A stretch of DNA of 64,000 nucleotides from assembly GCA_002162095.1 (NCBI GenBank), contig CP021424.1, forward strand, positions 1,860,001-1,924,000. Direction: 5' to 3'. The position numbers and the translations under genes were made by a program. Of the stretch, positions 47,774 through 57,350 are shown one piece after another. The notes under the pieces were generated by a model. The model was given only the letters and a program-made list of their open reading frames with translations, did not search any database and was not told the DNA's origin. How positions within the stretch are numbered: the stretch's first letter is position 1; every line of letters starts with the position of its first letter. This stretch comes from Armatimonadetes bacterium Uphvl-Ar2 (GTDB lineage Bacteria; Armatimonadota; Fimbriimonadia; Fimbriimonadales; Fimbriimonadaceae).

Positions 47774-50448
47774 TTACTTCTTGGTCCGCGTGGACTTGCG
47801 GGCGGTGGTCTTCTTGGCCGTGGTTCCGCCGCGCCGGGCGGGGGCTCGCTTCGCGCCGCGCTTAGATGGCCCCGCTGCCGCCTTGGCAATCAGCAATTCA
47901 GCGGCTTGCTCCAACGTCACTGCCTCAGGCGTGATCGTCTTCGGCAAGGTCGCATTGGTCTGGCCATCGGTGACGTAGGGGCCGTAGCGACCGCTCATCA
48001 CCCTCACTTCGCCCGCCAAGCCCTCAGCCGTGCCGAGGGTGCGCAGGGGTTCCGGCCCCGCACTGCGGGCGCCTCGTCCCCCCGGTTGTTCTGGGGATTG
48101 GCTAGGGCATCCAGGGCCTCTTGAAGGGTCATGGTGGCGGCGGTACGCCAGTCGCCCACGTTGGCCTTGCGGTCGCCGGCCGTGAGGTAGGCACCGTAGC
48201 GGCCAATGGCCAGGGTCACCGCAAACTGGGTGCCGGGTTCATCGCCCAGCAGACGCGGGAAGGACATGAGCATGCTCAGGTCGTCTTCGCTCAGTTCGCT
48301 GGCATTGGCGCCCGGCGGAAGGGTCACCCGCTTTACCTCGCCATCCTCGCCCGCTTCGCGTTCCAGATAAGCGCCGTAGCGGCCACTCTTCAGGTACACG
48401 TTGCGGCCGGTCTTGTGGTCCACTCCCAGCGATTCTGGTCCGGCGGCGCGCTCAGTCAGCAGGGTTTCGGCCTTTTCCAGGGTTAGGTCGGCCGGGGGAA
48501 GATCCTCCGGCACGCTGCAGGTGTGGCCGGGGCCGCCTTCGCCGCGCTGGATAAACGGGCCGTTGCGGCCAATGCGCACGCGAATCTCCTCGCTAAGCGG
48601 GATGAGTGGGAAGGGAATGTCGGCGCCCTTTTCTTTCACAGCGGCGTCGATGCCGGGGCGCTGCTGGGTGCCGAAGTAGAAAGCTTTCAGTTGCTTCACG
48701 GCATCACGGTCGCCTTCAGCTATCTCGTCGAGTTCATCCTCCATCGAGGCCGTGAACCCGAGGTCCACAAGTTCGGAGAACCACTCTTCCAGTAGCTGGA
48801 TGACGGCAAAGGCCGTCCACGTGGGGACGAGTTCGTTGCCCTTCTTGAAGACGTAGCCCCGGTTCTGGATGGTCGAGATAATGCTGGCGTAGGTGCTGGG
48901 CCGGCCGATGCCTTGCTCCTCCAGGGCGCGGACCAGGGTGGCTTCAGTGTAGCGGGCGGTCGGGCGCGTGATGTGCTCGGTCATCTCCACCGACTTCACC
49001 GCCACCTTGTCGCCCACTTTCAGATTGGGCAAGATGGTCTCGCGGTCACCGAGGTCGGCATCCGGGTCGTCGGTGCCTTCCACGTAAGCGCGGAGGAAGC
49101 CGGGGAACTGAATCCGCTTGCCGCTGGTGCCGAAGGTGAATGTGCGGCCCCCTTCTTCCACTTCCAGTTCAATGCGGGTGCGCATCACTTCGGCCGGGCG
49201 CATTTGGCAAGCCAGGGTGCGCTTCCAGATCAGGTCGTAAATCTTCAGTTGGTCGGCGTCCAGGTAAGCCTTCACGTCCTGCGGGCGGCGCTGGAGGTCA
49301 GTGGGGCGGATCGCTTCGTGGGCTTCCTGCGCGTTCTTGGCCTTCGACTTGTACCGCTTGGGAGTGGCCAGGGCGTACTCCTTGCCGTAGAGGTCGGTGA
49401 TGACGGCCTTGGCTTGCTCCAGCGCGCGGTCGGCCAGGGTGAGGCTGTCCGTACGCATGTAGGTGATCAAACCGACGCGCTCGCCTCCCATTGCCACACC
49501 TTCGTAAAGCTGCTGCGCGATGCGCATCGTGCGGTCGCCCGAGAAGCCGAACTTGCGGTTGGCTTCTTGCTGCAGGGTGGACGTCATGAAGGGCGGCGGC
49601 GGAGTTTCCGTCCCCGGCTTCTCGTCGCGCTTGGTGACGGTGAAGGGCGCAGCGGCCTGCAGGCGCGGGGCCAGCGGGCCGGCTTCGTCGGCGTTGAGCC
49701 GGTACACCTTCTTGTTGGTGAGCTGACCGTGGTGGTCAAAGTCTTGGCCATCGGCCAGGGTTTGGCCAGCGACGGCACTGAGCTTGCTGCCAAACGTGGT
49801 GCCCTCCACTTCGTGGGTGGCCTTAATGCCGCTGTAGCTGGCGGGCACAAAACCCATGCGCTCGCGCTCGCGCATCACCACCAGGCGCACGGCCACGCTC
49901 TGCACGCGGCCCGCGCTCAATCCGGGAGCAACTTTTTTCCAAAGAAGTGGGCTTAAAGTGTAACCATACAGCCGGTCTAGGATGCGGCGCGTCTCCTGGG
50001 CGCGCACCAGGGCCTCGTCCACCGCCCGGGGCTCGGCCAGGGCCTGCTTGATGGCTTCCGGCGTAATTTCGTGAAAGACTATGCGCTGAACTTCTACAGA
50101 TTTCTTTGGCTTAAGCAACTGCAGGATGTGCCAACTGATGGATTCGCCTTCGCGGTCTTCGTCTGTTGCGAGCAGGATGCGCTGGGCATCCTTGGCCGTA
50201 GCCTTCAGTTCGGTCACTCGCCGTTTCTTGTCGTCGGGGACGATGTAGATCGGCTGAAAATCTTCATCCGTATTCACGCCCAGGCGCGCCCACGGCTTGC
50301 CTTTGAACTCGGCGGGGATCTCCTTGGCACTCTCCGGCAGGTCACGGACGTGACCAAAACTGGCGATGACGTCGTAGTCCTTGCCCAAAAAGCGCTGGAT
50401 GGTCTGCGCTTTTGCAGGAGATTCGACAATGACTACGGTCTTGGGCAT
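47774..50448 (-). pseudogene. topA: DNA topoisomerase I, frameshifted near the C-terminus
   Basis: ATG 50448 opens on MPKTVVIVESPAKAQTIQRF, the TOPRIM domain (LATDEDREGESISWHIL follows). The active-site Tyr region is VGLITYMRTDSLTLADRA, and several C-terminal repeats follow (RIGRNGPFIQRGEGG; YLKSGRYGAYLEREA). The frame then ends at 48004 after about 815 codons. The natural end (LRTLGTAEGLAGEVRV, SGRYGPYVTDGQTN, then a Lys/Arg/Thr tail) is in another frame and stops at 47774. One extra base in the C6 run at 48078-48083 (G6 on the coding strand) reads NNRGGRGARSAGPEPLRTLG and joins both parts. topA is usually essential, so an error or a tolerated C-terminal truncation is likely. Confidence 0.92.
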
Positions 50449-50574
50449 ACGCGCGTATTGGTTTACCGGGCCGGCAACCGGTTTCTCCGCATTCTTGTCT
50501 AAACGGCCCACCCAAAACAAGAGCGGGGCGGGCGCATGACACCGGCAAGCCACCGAGACGTGTATTGAATAATA

Positions 50575-51975
50575 ATGCTAACCATGGCGCGCTTGATCAA
50601 GTTCTGGCTGGTGGCGGTCACCCTAAGCGTGGCGGCCATGGGAGCCGCCGCCGATCGAGCGTGGCTAACCGTCCATCTGGGTTCGGAGCGCATTGGCTAC
50701 GCGTGGTACGAAACGGTGCTGCCGCGATCAGCGGGCACCATTGAAGAGGCCGAAGTCGTGCTGGACACCAAAGCTCTGGGCGACCCCATCAAGCTCCGGG
50801 CGTTTTCTCGGGTTCGGTACGGCGGCGACCGCGAACTGATGACAGGTGAATACCGCACGGAGAGCGGGGGACGGACTTCGACTGTGCAGATCGAACGAGA
50901 GGGTTCGACCTTGGTGGTGAAGGCCAACTCAGCTGGGCGTCCGCAGCAAATGCGCCTGGAACTGGCCCCGGATTTGCCCTTTACTAGCGACGCCGTGAAC
51001 TACCTCATCGCCCTGAAGGAGCGGCCAGAGCGACTGAAGGTACAGACCTTCGATTCCACTACGCTCACGATGGTGCAGGTGGAGGTCATTGACCGCGGAC
51101 CGGTGACCCTCGAGGATGGCGGGCGCACCATGCCCGCGCACCGCTACGACGTGGAGGACCCGCGCAGCCCCACCCAAGTCTTTGTGAGCCCAGAAGGGAA
51201 GTTCCTCCTCTCGCGCGGCCCCCTGGGAATGACGATGCGCCCGGCGACGGAAGAAGAAGCCAAGCGCCCAGTGACGGGCGGGCCGAGCGACATTGCCGAC
51301 CTCTCCACGATCGTTCCGAACAAGCCCCTGCAAGGCCGGCCGGACCAGCCGCTGACCCTGCGCTTTGTAGGCTTAGACCGCGATCTGCCCTCGGACAAGC
51401 ACCAGACCGCTACCCGCGAGGGACGTGATGTGGTGCTGACCATTCATCCCTTGCGCCTAGCCGGTCGGCTGCCGCTGGCCGAGGTGAAAGGGCAGGATGA
51501 GTGGCGGGGGCCGGCCCCGTTCTTGCCGTCTCAGAATGAGGTCATCAAGCAGCGAGCCCGCATAGCCATGGGGAGCCTTACGGACGTGCACGAGATCGCC
51601 CAGGCGCTGCGGATGGATGTCTATCGCCGAATGCGCGTGAATGCGGGCATCGGGGTGTTGCGCCCGGCCGATGAGATTTTGGATGCGCCCGAAGGGGTAT
51701 GCCGCGACCATGCCATCTTGCTTGCCACTATGCTCCGGGCGGTAGGCTATGCCAGTCGTCTCGTCAGCGGCATGGTGGAGTATCAAGGACGCTTCTACTA
51801 CCATGCCTGGGTGGAGTATTGGGACGGCAAGGATTGGATCGCTATGGATAGCACACGCCCCGAGTCGCAACTCACATCGCGGCACATCAAGATCGCCCAC
51901 GGAAGCGTGGCAGATGCTTACCAGTCGTTCCTGCTGGCTCCGGAACGGTTGGAGGTCGTCAAGGAAGGCGCATGA
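50575..51975 (+). CDS. Transglutaminase-like exported protein
   Basis: 466 residues (ATG 50575; ATG 50584 is an equally good start and has AATAAT 7 nt before it). The signal peptide is KFWLVAVTLSVAAMGAAA. A long beta-rich region comes first (WYETVLPRSAGTIEEAEVVL). The C-terminal transglutaminase-core domain has Cys in LDAPEGVCRDHAILLATMLR and the His/Asp of the triad in FYYHAWVEYWDGKDWIAMDS. It probably cleaves or cross-links peptide bonds in the envelope; the substrate is unknown. Its stop overlaps the PIN-TRAM gene by 4 bp, and it is the first gene of a unit running to the HPF-like gene. Confidence 0.88.
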   Translation: MLTMARLIKFWLVAVTLSVAAMGAAADRAWLTVHLGSERIGYAWYETVLPRSAGTIEEAEVVLDTKALGDPIKLRAFSRVRYGGDRELMTGEYRTESGGRTSTVQIEREGSTLVVKANSAGRPQQMRLELAPDLPFTSDAVNYLIALKERPERLKVQTFDSTTLTMVQVEVIDRGPVTLEDGGRTMPAHRYDVEDPRSPTQVFVSPEGKFLLSRGPLGMTMRPATEEEAKRPVTGGPSDIADLSTIVPNKPLQGRPDQPLTLRFVGLDRDLPSDKHQTATREGRDVVLTIHPLRLAGRLPLAEVKGQDEWRGPAPFLPSQNEVIKQRARIAMGSLTDVHEIAQALRMDVYRRMRVNAGIGVLRPADEILDAPEGVCRDHAILLATMLRAVGYASRLVSGMVEYQGRFYYHAWVEYWDGKDWIAMDSTRPESQLTSRHIKIAHGSVADAYQSFLLAPERLEVVKEGA

Positions 51976-53474
51976 TCGGTCAGCAACGACGCGCACTTGT
52001 TATCGCGATCTTTGCCATTCTCGGCGCGATCCTCAGCATGTCCTTCATGCCGATGGCGATTGATTCCATCTATTCTTCCATCCAAAATCAGGTGCGATCC
52101 TCGCGCACTGAAACCAATCCGAACGCCACCGAAAAGGTTTACGAATTCGACCGCATTGTGAGCGAAAATCGGAACCTTAGCGTCTCGGCTCAGCAGAAAG
52201 CATTAGAAGATTTTCGAGCCGAATGGCTGGCGACTCGTGAGTCGGGCAATCTCATGGATACAGTTGACAAGTTTGGTCTCGAACTTGAACCCAAGATTGA
52301 GATTACCGAGACCCGTTTTGGCGGACGTAGCGAGATTGCTTCGCTCAAGGGTCTTGAGAAAGGGGGGGTGAGCCGGGTTGTCCGGGAAGGGACTCGATAT
52401 TCGATTTACATCCTGCGCCAAACGCGCATTCTCCCGGTTTCGGGCAACGTCGTGCCGGACGTGATGGAAGAGCCGGTGAAGGGCTATCCGGGCTCTCGCC
52501 AGCCCGCAACGATCATCGCACTGGGCTTGCTTGGGGCGATCTTGGGCGGCGTTTTCGGTGATGTCGGATCGAGACTTCTTGCCAAGGCCAATGAGCGCTG
52601 GCGACTGATGGCGAGCGGGGACCGCGTGACGGTCTTCATGGGTTCATTTGCGGGCATCTTGGCCAGCATTCCGTTCCTGTTTGTCTTCCAAGGTCTAGGG
52701 ATCCTCGGTCCGCTCTTGGTGTTTGCCATGATGGTCGGATTCTCGTTCCTTGGCATTTACGCTCTCCGCTCGATGGATGACATTCTTCCTTGGGCGAACA
52801 TGACCACGTCTCGTCGCCGCACGGGCATACGCATCTTGGATACGAATGTTCTCATTGACGGGCGAATTTACGACGTTGCGAAAACGGGTTTTTTGACCGG
52901 CGAACTCTACGTTCCTTCCTTCGTCATTCAAGAACTTCAGATCATTGCGGACAGCAAGGATGATATGAAGCGGGCGCGGGGCAAGCGCGGCCTGCAAATG
53001 CTCAAGCTGATGCAATCCGAATTCCAGATTGAGGTTGGCACCAAGGACAAGAACGTCGGCAACCCCAAGGATCCGGTGGATACGCGCTTGGTGCGCCTGG
53101 CCAAGGCACTGGGGGCGGACCTGGTGACCAACGATCATAACCTCAACTCGGTCGCCACCCTGCAAGACGTGCGGGTGCTCAACCTCAATGACCTTGTACT
53201 GGCCGTGCGGACGAACGTGCTCCCGGGCGAAATAATGTTCGTGGCGCTCAACCGCGAAGGTCAACAGCCCGGCCAAGGCGTTGGTTACCTGGACGACGGC
53301 ACCATGGTGGTGGTCGAGCGATCTCGCGAAAAGATTGGGCAGTCGGTGGAGATCATGGTCACGCAAATCATCCAGACCGAACGAGGGAAACTCGTGTTTG
53401 CCGAACTGGCCGATGATCCAAACGGCACCGACCCCAGCGAACTCGGGGCCGCCCCCCGTCGTCCCCGGCCGTGA
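51972..53474 (+). CDS. Membrane-anchored PIN-TRAM domain protein (YacL-like)
   Basis: 500 residues. N-terminal span (RALVIAIFAILGAILSMSFM), then an unusual ~130-residue charged segment, probably outside. Three spans follow (IALGLLGAILGGVFGDVG; VTVFMGSFAGILASIPFLFV; LLVFAMMVGFSFLGIYAL). The PIN domain, from about residue 280, has the acidic nuclease residues in GIRILDTNVLIDGRIYDVAK, DPVDTRLVRLAKALGADLVT and NDHNLNSVA. A C-terminal TRAM domain (PGQGVGYLDDGTMVVVERSR) would bind RNA. Predicted RNase-like protein at the membrane. Located directly before ispDF, as yacL-type genes often are (for example in Firmicutes). Overlaps both neighbours by 4 bp. Confidence 0.9.
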   Translation: MIGQQRRALVIAIFAILGAILSMSFMPMAIDSIYSSIQNQVRSSRTETNPNATEKVYEFDRIVSENRNLSVSAQQKALEDFRAEWLATRESGNLMDTVDKFGLELEPKIEITETRFGGRSEIASLKGLEKGGVSRVVREGTRYSIYILRQTRILPVSGNVVPDVMEEPVKGYPGSRQPATIIALGLLGAILGGVFGDVGSRLLAKANERWRLMASGDRVTVFMGSFAGILASIPFLFVFQGLGILGPLLVFAMMVGFSFLGIYALRSMDDILPWANMTTSRRRTGIRILDTNVLIDGRIYDVAKTGFLTGELYVPSFVIQELQIIADSKDDMKRARGKRGLQMLKLMQSEFQIEVGTKDKNVGNPKDPVDTRLVRLAKALGADLVTNDHNLNSVATLQDVRVLNLNDLVLAVRTNVLPGEIMFVALNREGQQPGQGVGYLDDGTMVVVERSREKIGQSVEIMVTQIIQTERGKLVFAELADDPNGTDPSELGAAPRRPRP

Positions 53475-54631
53475 AGGGCGCTTTGATCCTCCTCGCGGCG
53501 GGCAAAAGCCGCCGCTTTGGCACCGAGAAACTCACGGCCACGCTGCCGGATGGCCGCGAAGTCTGGCGAGCCAGCCTGGATGCCTTCAGCGAGTTCGACT
53601 TCCTCGTTCAGCGCGTCCTTGTGGTCAGCGAAGATCAGCTTCACAATTCCTGGCCCGAAAACCTTACGGTGGTGGCAGGAGGCCAGGAGCGCACCGACTC
53701 GGTTCGCGCGGGGCTCCAAGCCCTCGGACCCGAAATCACAAACGTCCTCATCCACGATGCGGCTCGTCCCTTCGTTACGCGCGATGTCATCCAGCGGGTT
53801 TGGGAGTCCACCACTCAGAGCGGTTCCGGCTGTCCCGTGGTGCCGGTCACAGACACCATCCGCCAACGTGAAGGGGAGGGAAGCCGCACGCTGCCTCGCG
53901 CCGATCTCGGTGCCGTGCAAACACCGCAGGGCGCCCGCCGTGACTGGATCGAGCAAGCCTACGCCCAGCTCACCCAGCCCGCCACCGACGACATGGGCGT
54001 GCTGGAGGCGGCTGGGTTCCCCGTCCACCTCACCCAAGGTGACCCCGCCAACCGCAAGATCACGTATGCTGACGACATGCCCGCCCAACCCCAAGGCATG
54101 AACTTCGAGATCCGCACCGGTATGGGCTACGACATCCACGCTTTCAGCACCGACCCTAACCGCCCGATGTGGCTGGGGGGCGTAGAATTCGATGATCGCC
54201 CAGGCTTAGAAGGCCACAGCGACGCCGATGCCCTCCTGCATGCTCTCGTGGATGCCCTGCTGGGTGCCGCCGGCATGGGTGACATCGGCGAGCACTATCC
54301 GCCCAGCGACGAACAATGGCGTAATTGCCCCAGTTTGCGATTCCTCGTAGAAACAGCCGCACGCGTCCGTGCCGAAGGATGGAATATCCAAAACGTGGAT
54401 GTCAGTGTCTTGGCCGAACGGCCGCGCCTAGGCCCGCGTAGAATGGAGATGACAGACGTCATTGCTTCTGCCTTGGGACTTAGGCCGGATCAGGTCGGAA
54501 TCAAGGCCACGACCAATGAGCGGCTGGGTGCTATCGGGCGCGGCGAGGGAATTGCCGCCTTCGCCATCGCCACTCTCACCCGGTCGGTCCACAGAACGAA
54601 CGACCATGGAACTGCTATTCCGAAATGCTGA
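53471..54631 (+). CDS. ispDF: Bifunctional IspD-IspF (MEP pathway)
   Basis: 386 residues. The N-terminal ~220 residues are IspD (CTP:methylerythritol 4-phosphate cytidylyltransferase): GALILLAAGKSRRFGTEKL, VVAGGQERTDSVRAGLQAL and VLIHDAARPFVTRD. The C-terminal ~155 residues are IspF (MECDP synthase): TGMGYDIHAFS with the metal-binding Asp and His, GLEGHSDADALLHALVDALL and IKATTNERLGAIGRGEGIAA. Both steps belong to isoprenoid synthesis by the MEP route; the two enzymes flank IspE, which is not here. Fusions of this type are known in several phyla. Its last ~26 nt overlap the HPF-like gene. Confidence 0.96.
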   Translation: MKGALILLAAGKSRRFGTEKLTATLPDGREVWRASLDAFSEFDFLVQRVLVVSEDQLHNSWPENLTVVAGGQERTDSVRAGLQALGPEITNVLIHDAARPFVTRDVIQRVWESTTQSGSGCPVVPVTDTIRQREGEGSRTLPRADLGAVQTPQGARRDWIEQAYAQLTQPATDDMGVLEAAGFPVHLTQGDPANRKITYADDMPAQPQGMNFEIRTGMGYDIHAFSTDPNRPMWLGGVEFDDRPGLEGHSDADALLHALVDALLGAAGMGDIGEHYPPSDEQWRNCPSLRFLVETAARVRAEGWNIQNVDVSVLAERPRLGPRRMEMTDVIASALGLRPDQVGIKATTNERLGAIGRGEGIAAFAIATLTRSVHRTNDHGTAIPKC

Positions 54632-54890
54632 CGGTAATTTATCGCAGCGTCAACGCGACTACGCCATTCGCAAACTAAGCCGACTCACTCGCTACAATGC
54701 CCGCGCCTCGCGCGCCGAGGTGGCCCACAGCGAAGTGCGTCACGAGCACCTGCTGCAGGTGACGGTGAACGCCGATGGGGAGTGGATTCGCGGCAAGGCG
54801 CAGAGTCGAAACTTCCGTGAGGCCGTCGATCACTTGGCGGATCTCTTGGAGAGCCGGCTCAAACGACGCAAGGAAAAGCACGCCTCCTAG
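54606..54890 (+). CDS. HPF/RaiA-like ribosome hibernation factor (short form)
   Basis: 94 residues from ATG 54606, inside the last codons of ispDF. The sequence LLFRNADGNLSQRQRDYAIR, KLSRLTRYNARASRAEVAHS, then HLLQVTVNADGEWIRGKAQS and NFREAVDHLADLLESRLKRR has the beta-alpha pattern of the sigma-54 modulation/S30AE family. It would bind the 30S subunit and support hibernation in stationary phase. It is short (no long-HPF C-terminal domain). Expression is tied to the upstream operon by a 26-nt overlap. Confidence 0.85.
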   Translation: MELLFRNADGNLSQRQRDYAIRKLSRLTRYNARASRAEVAHSEVRHEHLLQVTVNADGEWIRGKAQSRNFREAVDHLADLLESRLKRRKEKHAS

Positions 54891-54950
54891 ACCTGTCTCA
54901 TCCGGTTCGCCGGATCTCAACCTTTTGCATGCCTGGGTGCCCTTGCGGCC

Positions 54951-55568
54951 TCAGGCATTGCTTTTGCCGGCTAGCTGATCCGAGCAGAAGGCGATCGCCC
55001 GCACTTCGGCGGCCCCGGCTTGGCGCAGGGCTTCGCGGCAGGCCAGCACTGTGCTGCCGCTCGTAATCACGTCGTCTACTAGCACCACCCGGCGGCCTTT
55101 CACAAGCGGTGAGGCGGCAAACGCCCCAACTATGTTGCGCTGGCGGGCGGCGCGGTTCAGACCCACTTGGGGGCGGGTGGCGCGAATACGTCGCAAGGCC
55201 CGTGCCGCCTGGGGCATCTGCGAGGCTAGCCACTCGCTTTGGTTAAAGCCTCTTTCAAAACGCCGGGTCCAGTGGATCGGCACCGGCACCACCATCTCGT
55301 CATCGGTGATGAAGTGTCGGGCGGCCATCAACTGGGCCATCGGGTCGCGGAGTGGAGAAGCCCGCTCGTATTTCAACCGCTTCACGGCCTGCGCGGCGCG
55401 CCCGTCGTAAAGAAAGCACGCGTCCACACTCATGGGGTCTTCAGGCAGGATCACCCAGGGTCCAGCCGCCCGAAAGGTCTCCTCACAGGTCGGACAGATG
55501 GCCGGCGGACCCAGCCGGCCGCAAAGGGCGCACGCCGGGGGATACAGCCATGCCCACATTTGCCCCAC
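54951..55568 (-). CDS. ComF-family phosphoribosyltransferase
   Basis: 205 residues. The N-terminus has a Cys cluster for zinc (PPACALCGRLGPPAICPTCE). The phosphoribosyltransferase domain has MVVPVPIHWTRRFERGFNQS, RAARQRNIVGAFAAS and the PRPP loop RVVLVDDVITSGSTVLACRE. ComF proteins act in DNA uptake in competent species; the role here is uncertain. A TATACT box lies 15 nt before the ATG. Confidence 0.9.
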   Translation of the reverse strand: MGQMWAWLYPPACALCGRLGPPAICPTCEETFRAAGPWVILPEDPMSVDACFLYDGRAAQAVKRLKYERASPLRDPMAQLMAARHFITDDEMVVPVPIHWTRRFERGFNQSEWLASQMPQAARALRRIRATRPQVGLNRAARQRNIVGAFAASPLVKGRRVVLVDDVITSGSTVLACREALRQAGAAEVRAIAFCSDQLAGKSNA

Positions 55569-55615
55569 TCTTGCAGTATATCAAGCGGCCAGCCCGGGGG
55601 CGAAAAGTCAGAACG

Positions 55616-55640
55616 CCCGCCGAGTCAAAGACTCAGCGGG
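55616..55640 (-). terminator. Probable terminator of the small LuxR-type gene
   Basis: CCCGC-C-GAGTC and GACTC-A-GCGGG form a near-perfect stem around a three-base loop. On the minus strand it is followed by CGTTCTGACTTTT, a weak T-rich tail. It lies 32 nt after the stop at 55672. Confidence 0.6.
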
Positions 55641-55671
55641 TGCTACTCCCCTTCCTACGATGTGGTTGTGC

Positions 55672-55947
55672 TCAGGCCTCGCCGTGCGTATGGCCGAAGA
55701 ACGGCTCAAACGGGATGAGACCCAGGCGCGTCGCGGCGCGGAGCGCTTGGACGCGATTGTTCACCTGAAGCTTCTGGTAGATGTTGGCGAGGTGGAAATC
55801 CACCGTGCGCTTACTGACCACCATTTTGTCGGCTGCTTCCTGACTCGTGTGACCCTGAGCGATGAGACTCAGTACTTTCACTTCCGTCGGCGTAAGCCGG
55901 ATGCCTCGCGGCGATTCACTAGTTCGATTTGTGTTAGGCAATGCCAT
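55672..55947 (-). CDS. Small LuxR/GerE-type DNA-binding protein
   Basis: 91 residues from ATG 55947, preceded by GAGGGAAGGGTC; a longer frame upstream is not conserved-looking. It consists almost only of a GerE helix-turn-helix: LTPTEVKVLSLIAQGHTSQE, AADKMVVSKRTVDFHLANIY, QKLQVNNRVQALRAA. There is no receiver or sensor domain, so regulation would rely on partner proteins or concentration. Followed on the minus strand by a hairpin and then comF. Target genes are not known. Confidence 0.88.
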   Translation of the reverse strand: MALPNTNRTSESPRGIRLTPTEVKVLSLIAQGHTSQEAADKMVVSKRTVDFHLANIYQKLQVNNRVQALRAATRLGLIPFEPFFGHTHGEA

Positions 55948-56030
55948 GACCCTTCCCTCGTTGCAATTCGTTTGCCGCCCACAATTCTCCTTCCATATCC
56001 TTGCGCGGATATACAATGGTCCGTCGAAAA

Positions 56031-57182
56031 TTATCGAAAATCGTGTCCAACGCATGTACCACGAGATGCACGGGCCGCGAGGAATACGCTCTCGCGATCA
56101 GGAAATCGTTCACCATATGCCTCACTAACTCTTTCGACGTAATTGGGCACATCTTGTTCCGTCACGAGGGCAACACAGGCTCCACCGAACCCAGCACCCG
56201 TCATACGAGCCCCTACACAGCCGGGGGCGGCTCGGGCAATTTCGGCCATTGCGTCCAGTTCTTCGCAGCTCACTTCAAAGAGGTCCCGGAGACTTTCGTG
56301 GCTCGCTTGCATCAGGGCGCCCATTTGGTCCCGGTCGTCCGCCCTGAGCGCCGCCGCCATCTGGTGGACCCGCGCATTCTCGGCCACCACGTGCTGGGCG
56401 CGCCGCAGATCTTCTTCATTGAGCGAGGCGGCTTGCGCTTCGAGTTGCTCTGCGGTCACATCGCGCAGGTGCGAAACCCCCAAGGTGGCGGCGGCTCGCT
56501 CCACCGAATCCCTCCGGTCGTTATAGGCACTTCCCGCCAGGCCTCGGCGTCGCCCGGTGTCGCACAGCATCAGCACCAGGTCGTCAGGCACTGGCACCGG
56601 CTGAACCTCCATCGTGCGGATATCCATGAGGAGGGCATGACCATCCACGCCCAGGGCACTGGCGGCCATGTCCATCAGTCCGCAGTTCACGCCAACGTAT
56701 TGGTTCTCACACATTTGCGCAATGCGAGCCACTTGCAAGGGGTCAATGGGAAGACAGGCCAGGTTCAGCCACAGCCACCCGAAGGCCACCTCCATCGCCG
56801 CGCTGCTACTGACCCCGGCGCCGATGGGCAGGTCATTGGCCACCACCACTTCGGCATTGGTGTCCACGGGCATCCCCGCTTGTCGCAGCGCCCAGGCCAT
56901 TCCGGCCGCGTAGTTGGCCCACCCGCGCGTGCTGCCGGGTTGGACTTCGGCAACCTGGAATGGCTTGGCCCAGCCCCGGGCTACACTATAGAGGCGACTG
57001 GGGCCATCTGTTGCTCGCGCGGCGAGACTCACTCCGTAGGGTAGGGCCGCCGGCATCACAAACCCATCCGAGTAGTCCGTGTGCTCCCCGATGAGGTTCA
57101 CGCGGCCGGGGGCTTCAATGACCAACTCGGCGGGTTTGCCGAAGGTGTCCTCAAAGACGGCGCACGCCCATTCCGATTGCAT
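56031..57182 (-). CDS. galK: Galactokinase
   Basis: 383 residues. GHMP kinase family: the galactokinase signature EAPGRVNLIGEHTDYSDGFV, the ATP-binding DLPIGAGVSSSAAMEVAFGW and the C-terminal GCVGARMTGAGFGGACVALV are all present, with catalytic Asp likely in NCGLMDMAASALG. It phosphorylates galactose at C1, the first step of the Leloir pathway; galT/galE neighbours are absent. TATGGT is 8 nt before the ATG. Confidence 0.96.
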   Translation of the reverse strand: MQSEWACAVFEDTFGKPAELVIEAPGRVNLIGEHTDYSDGFVMPAALPYGVSLAARATDGPSRLYSVARGWAKPFQVAEVQPGSTRGWANYAAGMAWALRQAGMPVDTNAEVVVANDLPIGAGVSSSAAMEVAFGWLWLNLACLPIDPLQVARIAQMCENQYVGVNCGLMDMAASALGVDGHALLMDIRTMEVQPVPVPDDLVLMLCDTGRRRGLAGSAYNDRRDSVERAAATLGVSHLRDVTAEQLEAQAASLNEEDLRRAQHVVAENARVHQMAAALRADDRDQMGALMQASHESLRDLFEVSCEELDAMAEIARAAPGCVGARMTGAGFGGACVALVTEQDVPNYVERVSEAYGERFPDRESVFLAARASRGTCVGHDFR

Positions 57183-57190
57183 ATTCCCTC

Positions 57191-57196
57191 ACCATA
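57191..57196 (-). promoter_or_regulatory. Putative -10 box of galK
   Basis: TATGGT on the minus strand, 8 nt before ATG 57182. The intervening GAGGGAAT could also act as a weak Shine-Dalgarno sequence. Confidence 0.45.
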
Positions 57197-57338
57197 TCAC
57201 GGATAGCCATCGGCGAACCTGGTAATTGTTCCATGGGAGCATTGCTGGCTGGTATGGAACCCCCTTGAATGTAGCGGGCCGGTCACTGTTTGTTGCCCTA
57301 TTCGTGGCTGGTTCCGCACACTTTTTTCTGACTCTTGG

Positions 57339-57344
57339 TAACCT
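57339..57344 (+). promoter_or_regulatory. Putative -10 box of the M20 dipeptidase gene
   Basis: TAACCT, 6 nt before ATG 57351. No leader sequence or Shine-Dalgarno site fits between the predicted start of transcription and the ATG. Confidence 0.5.
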
Positions 57345-57350
57345 CAGGGC

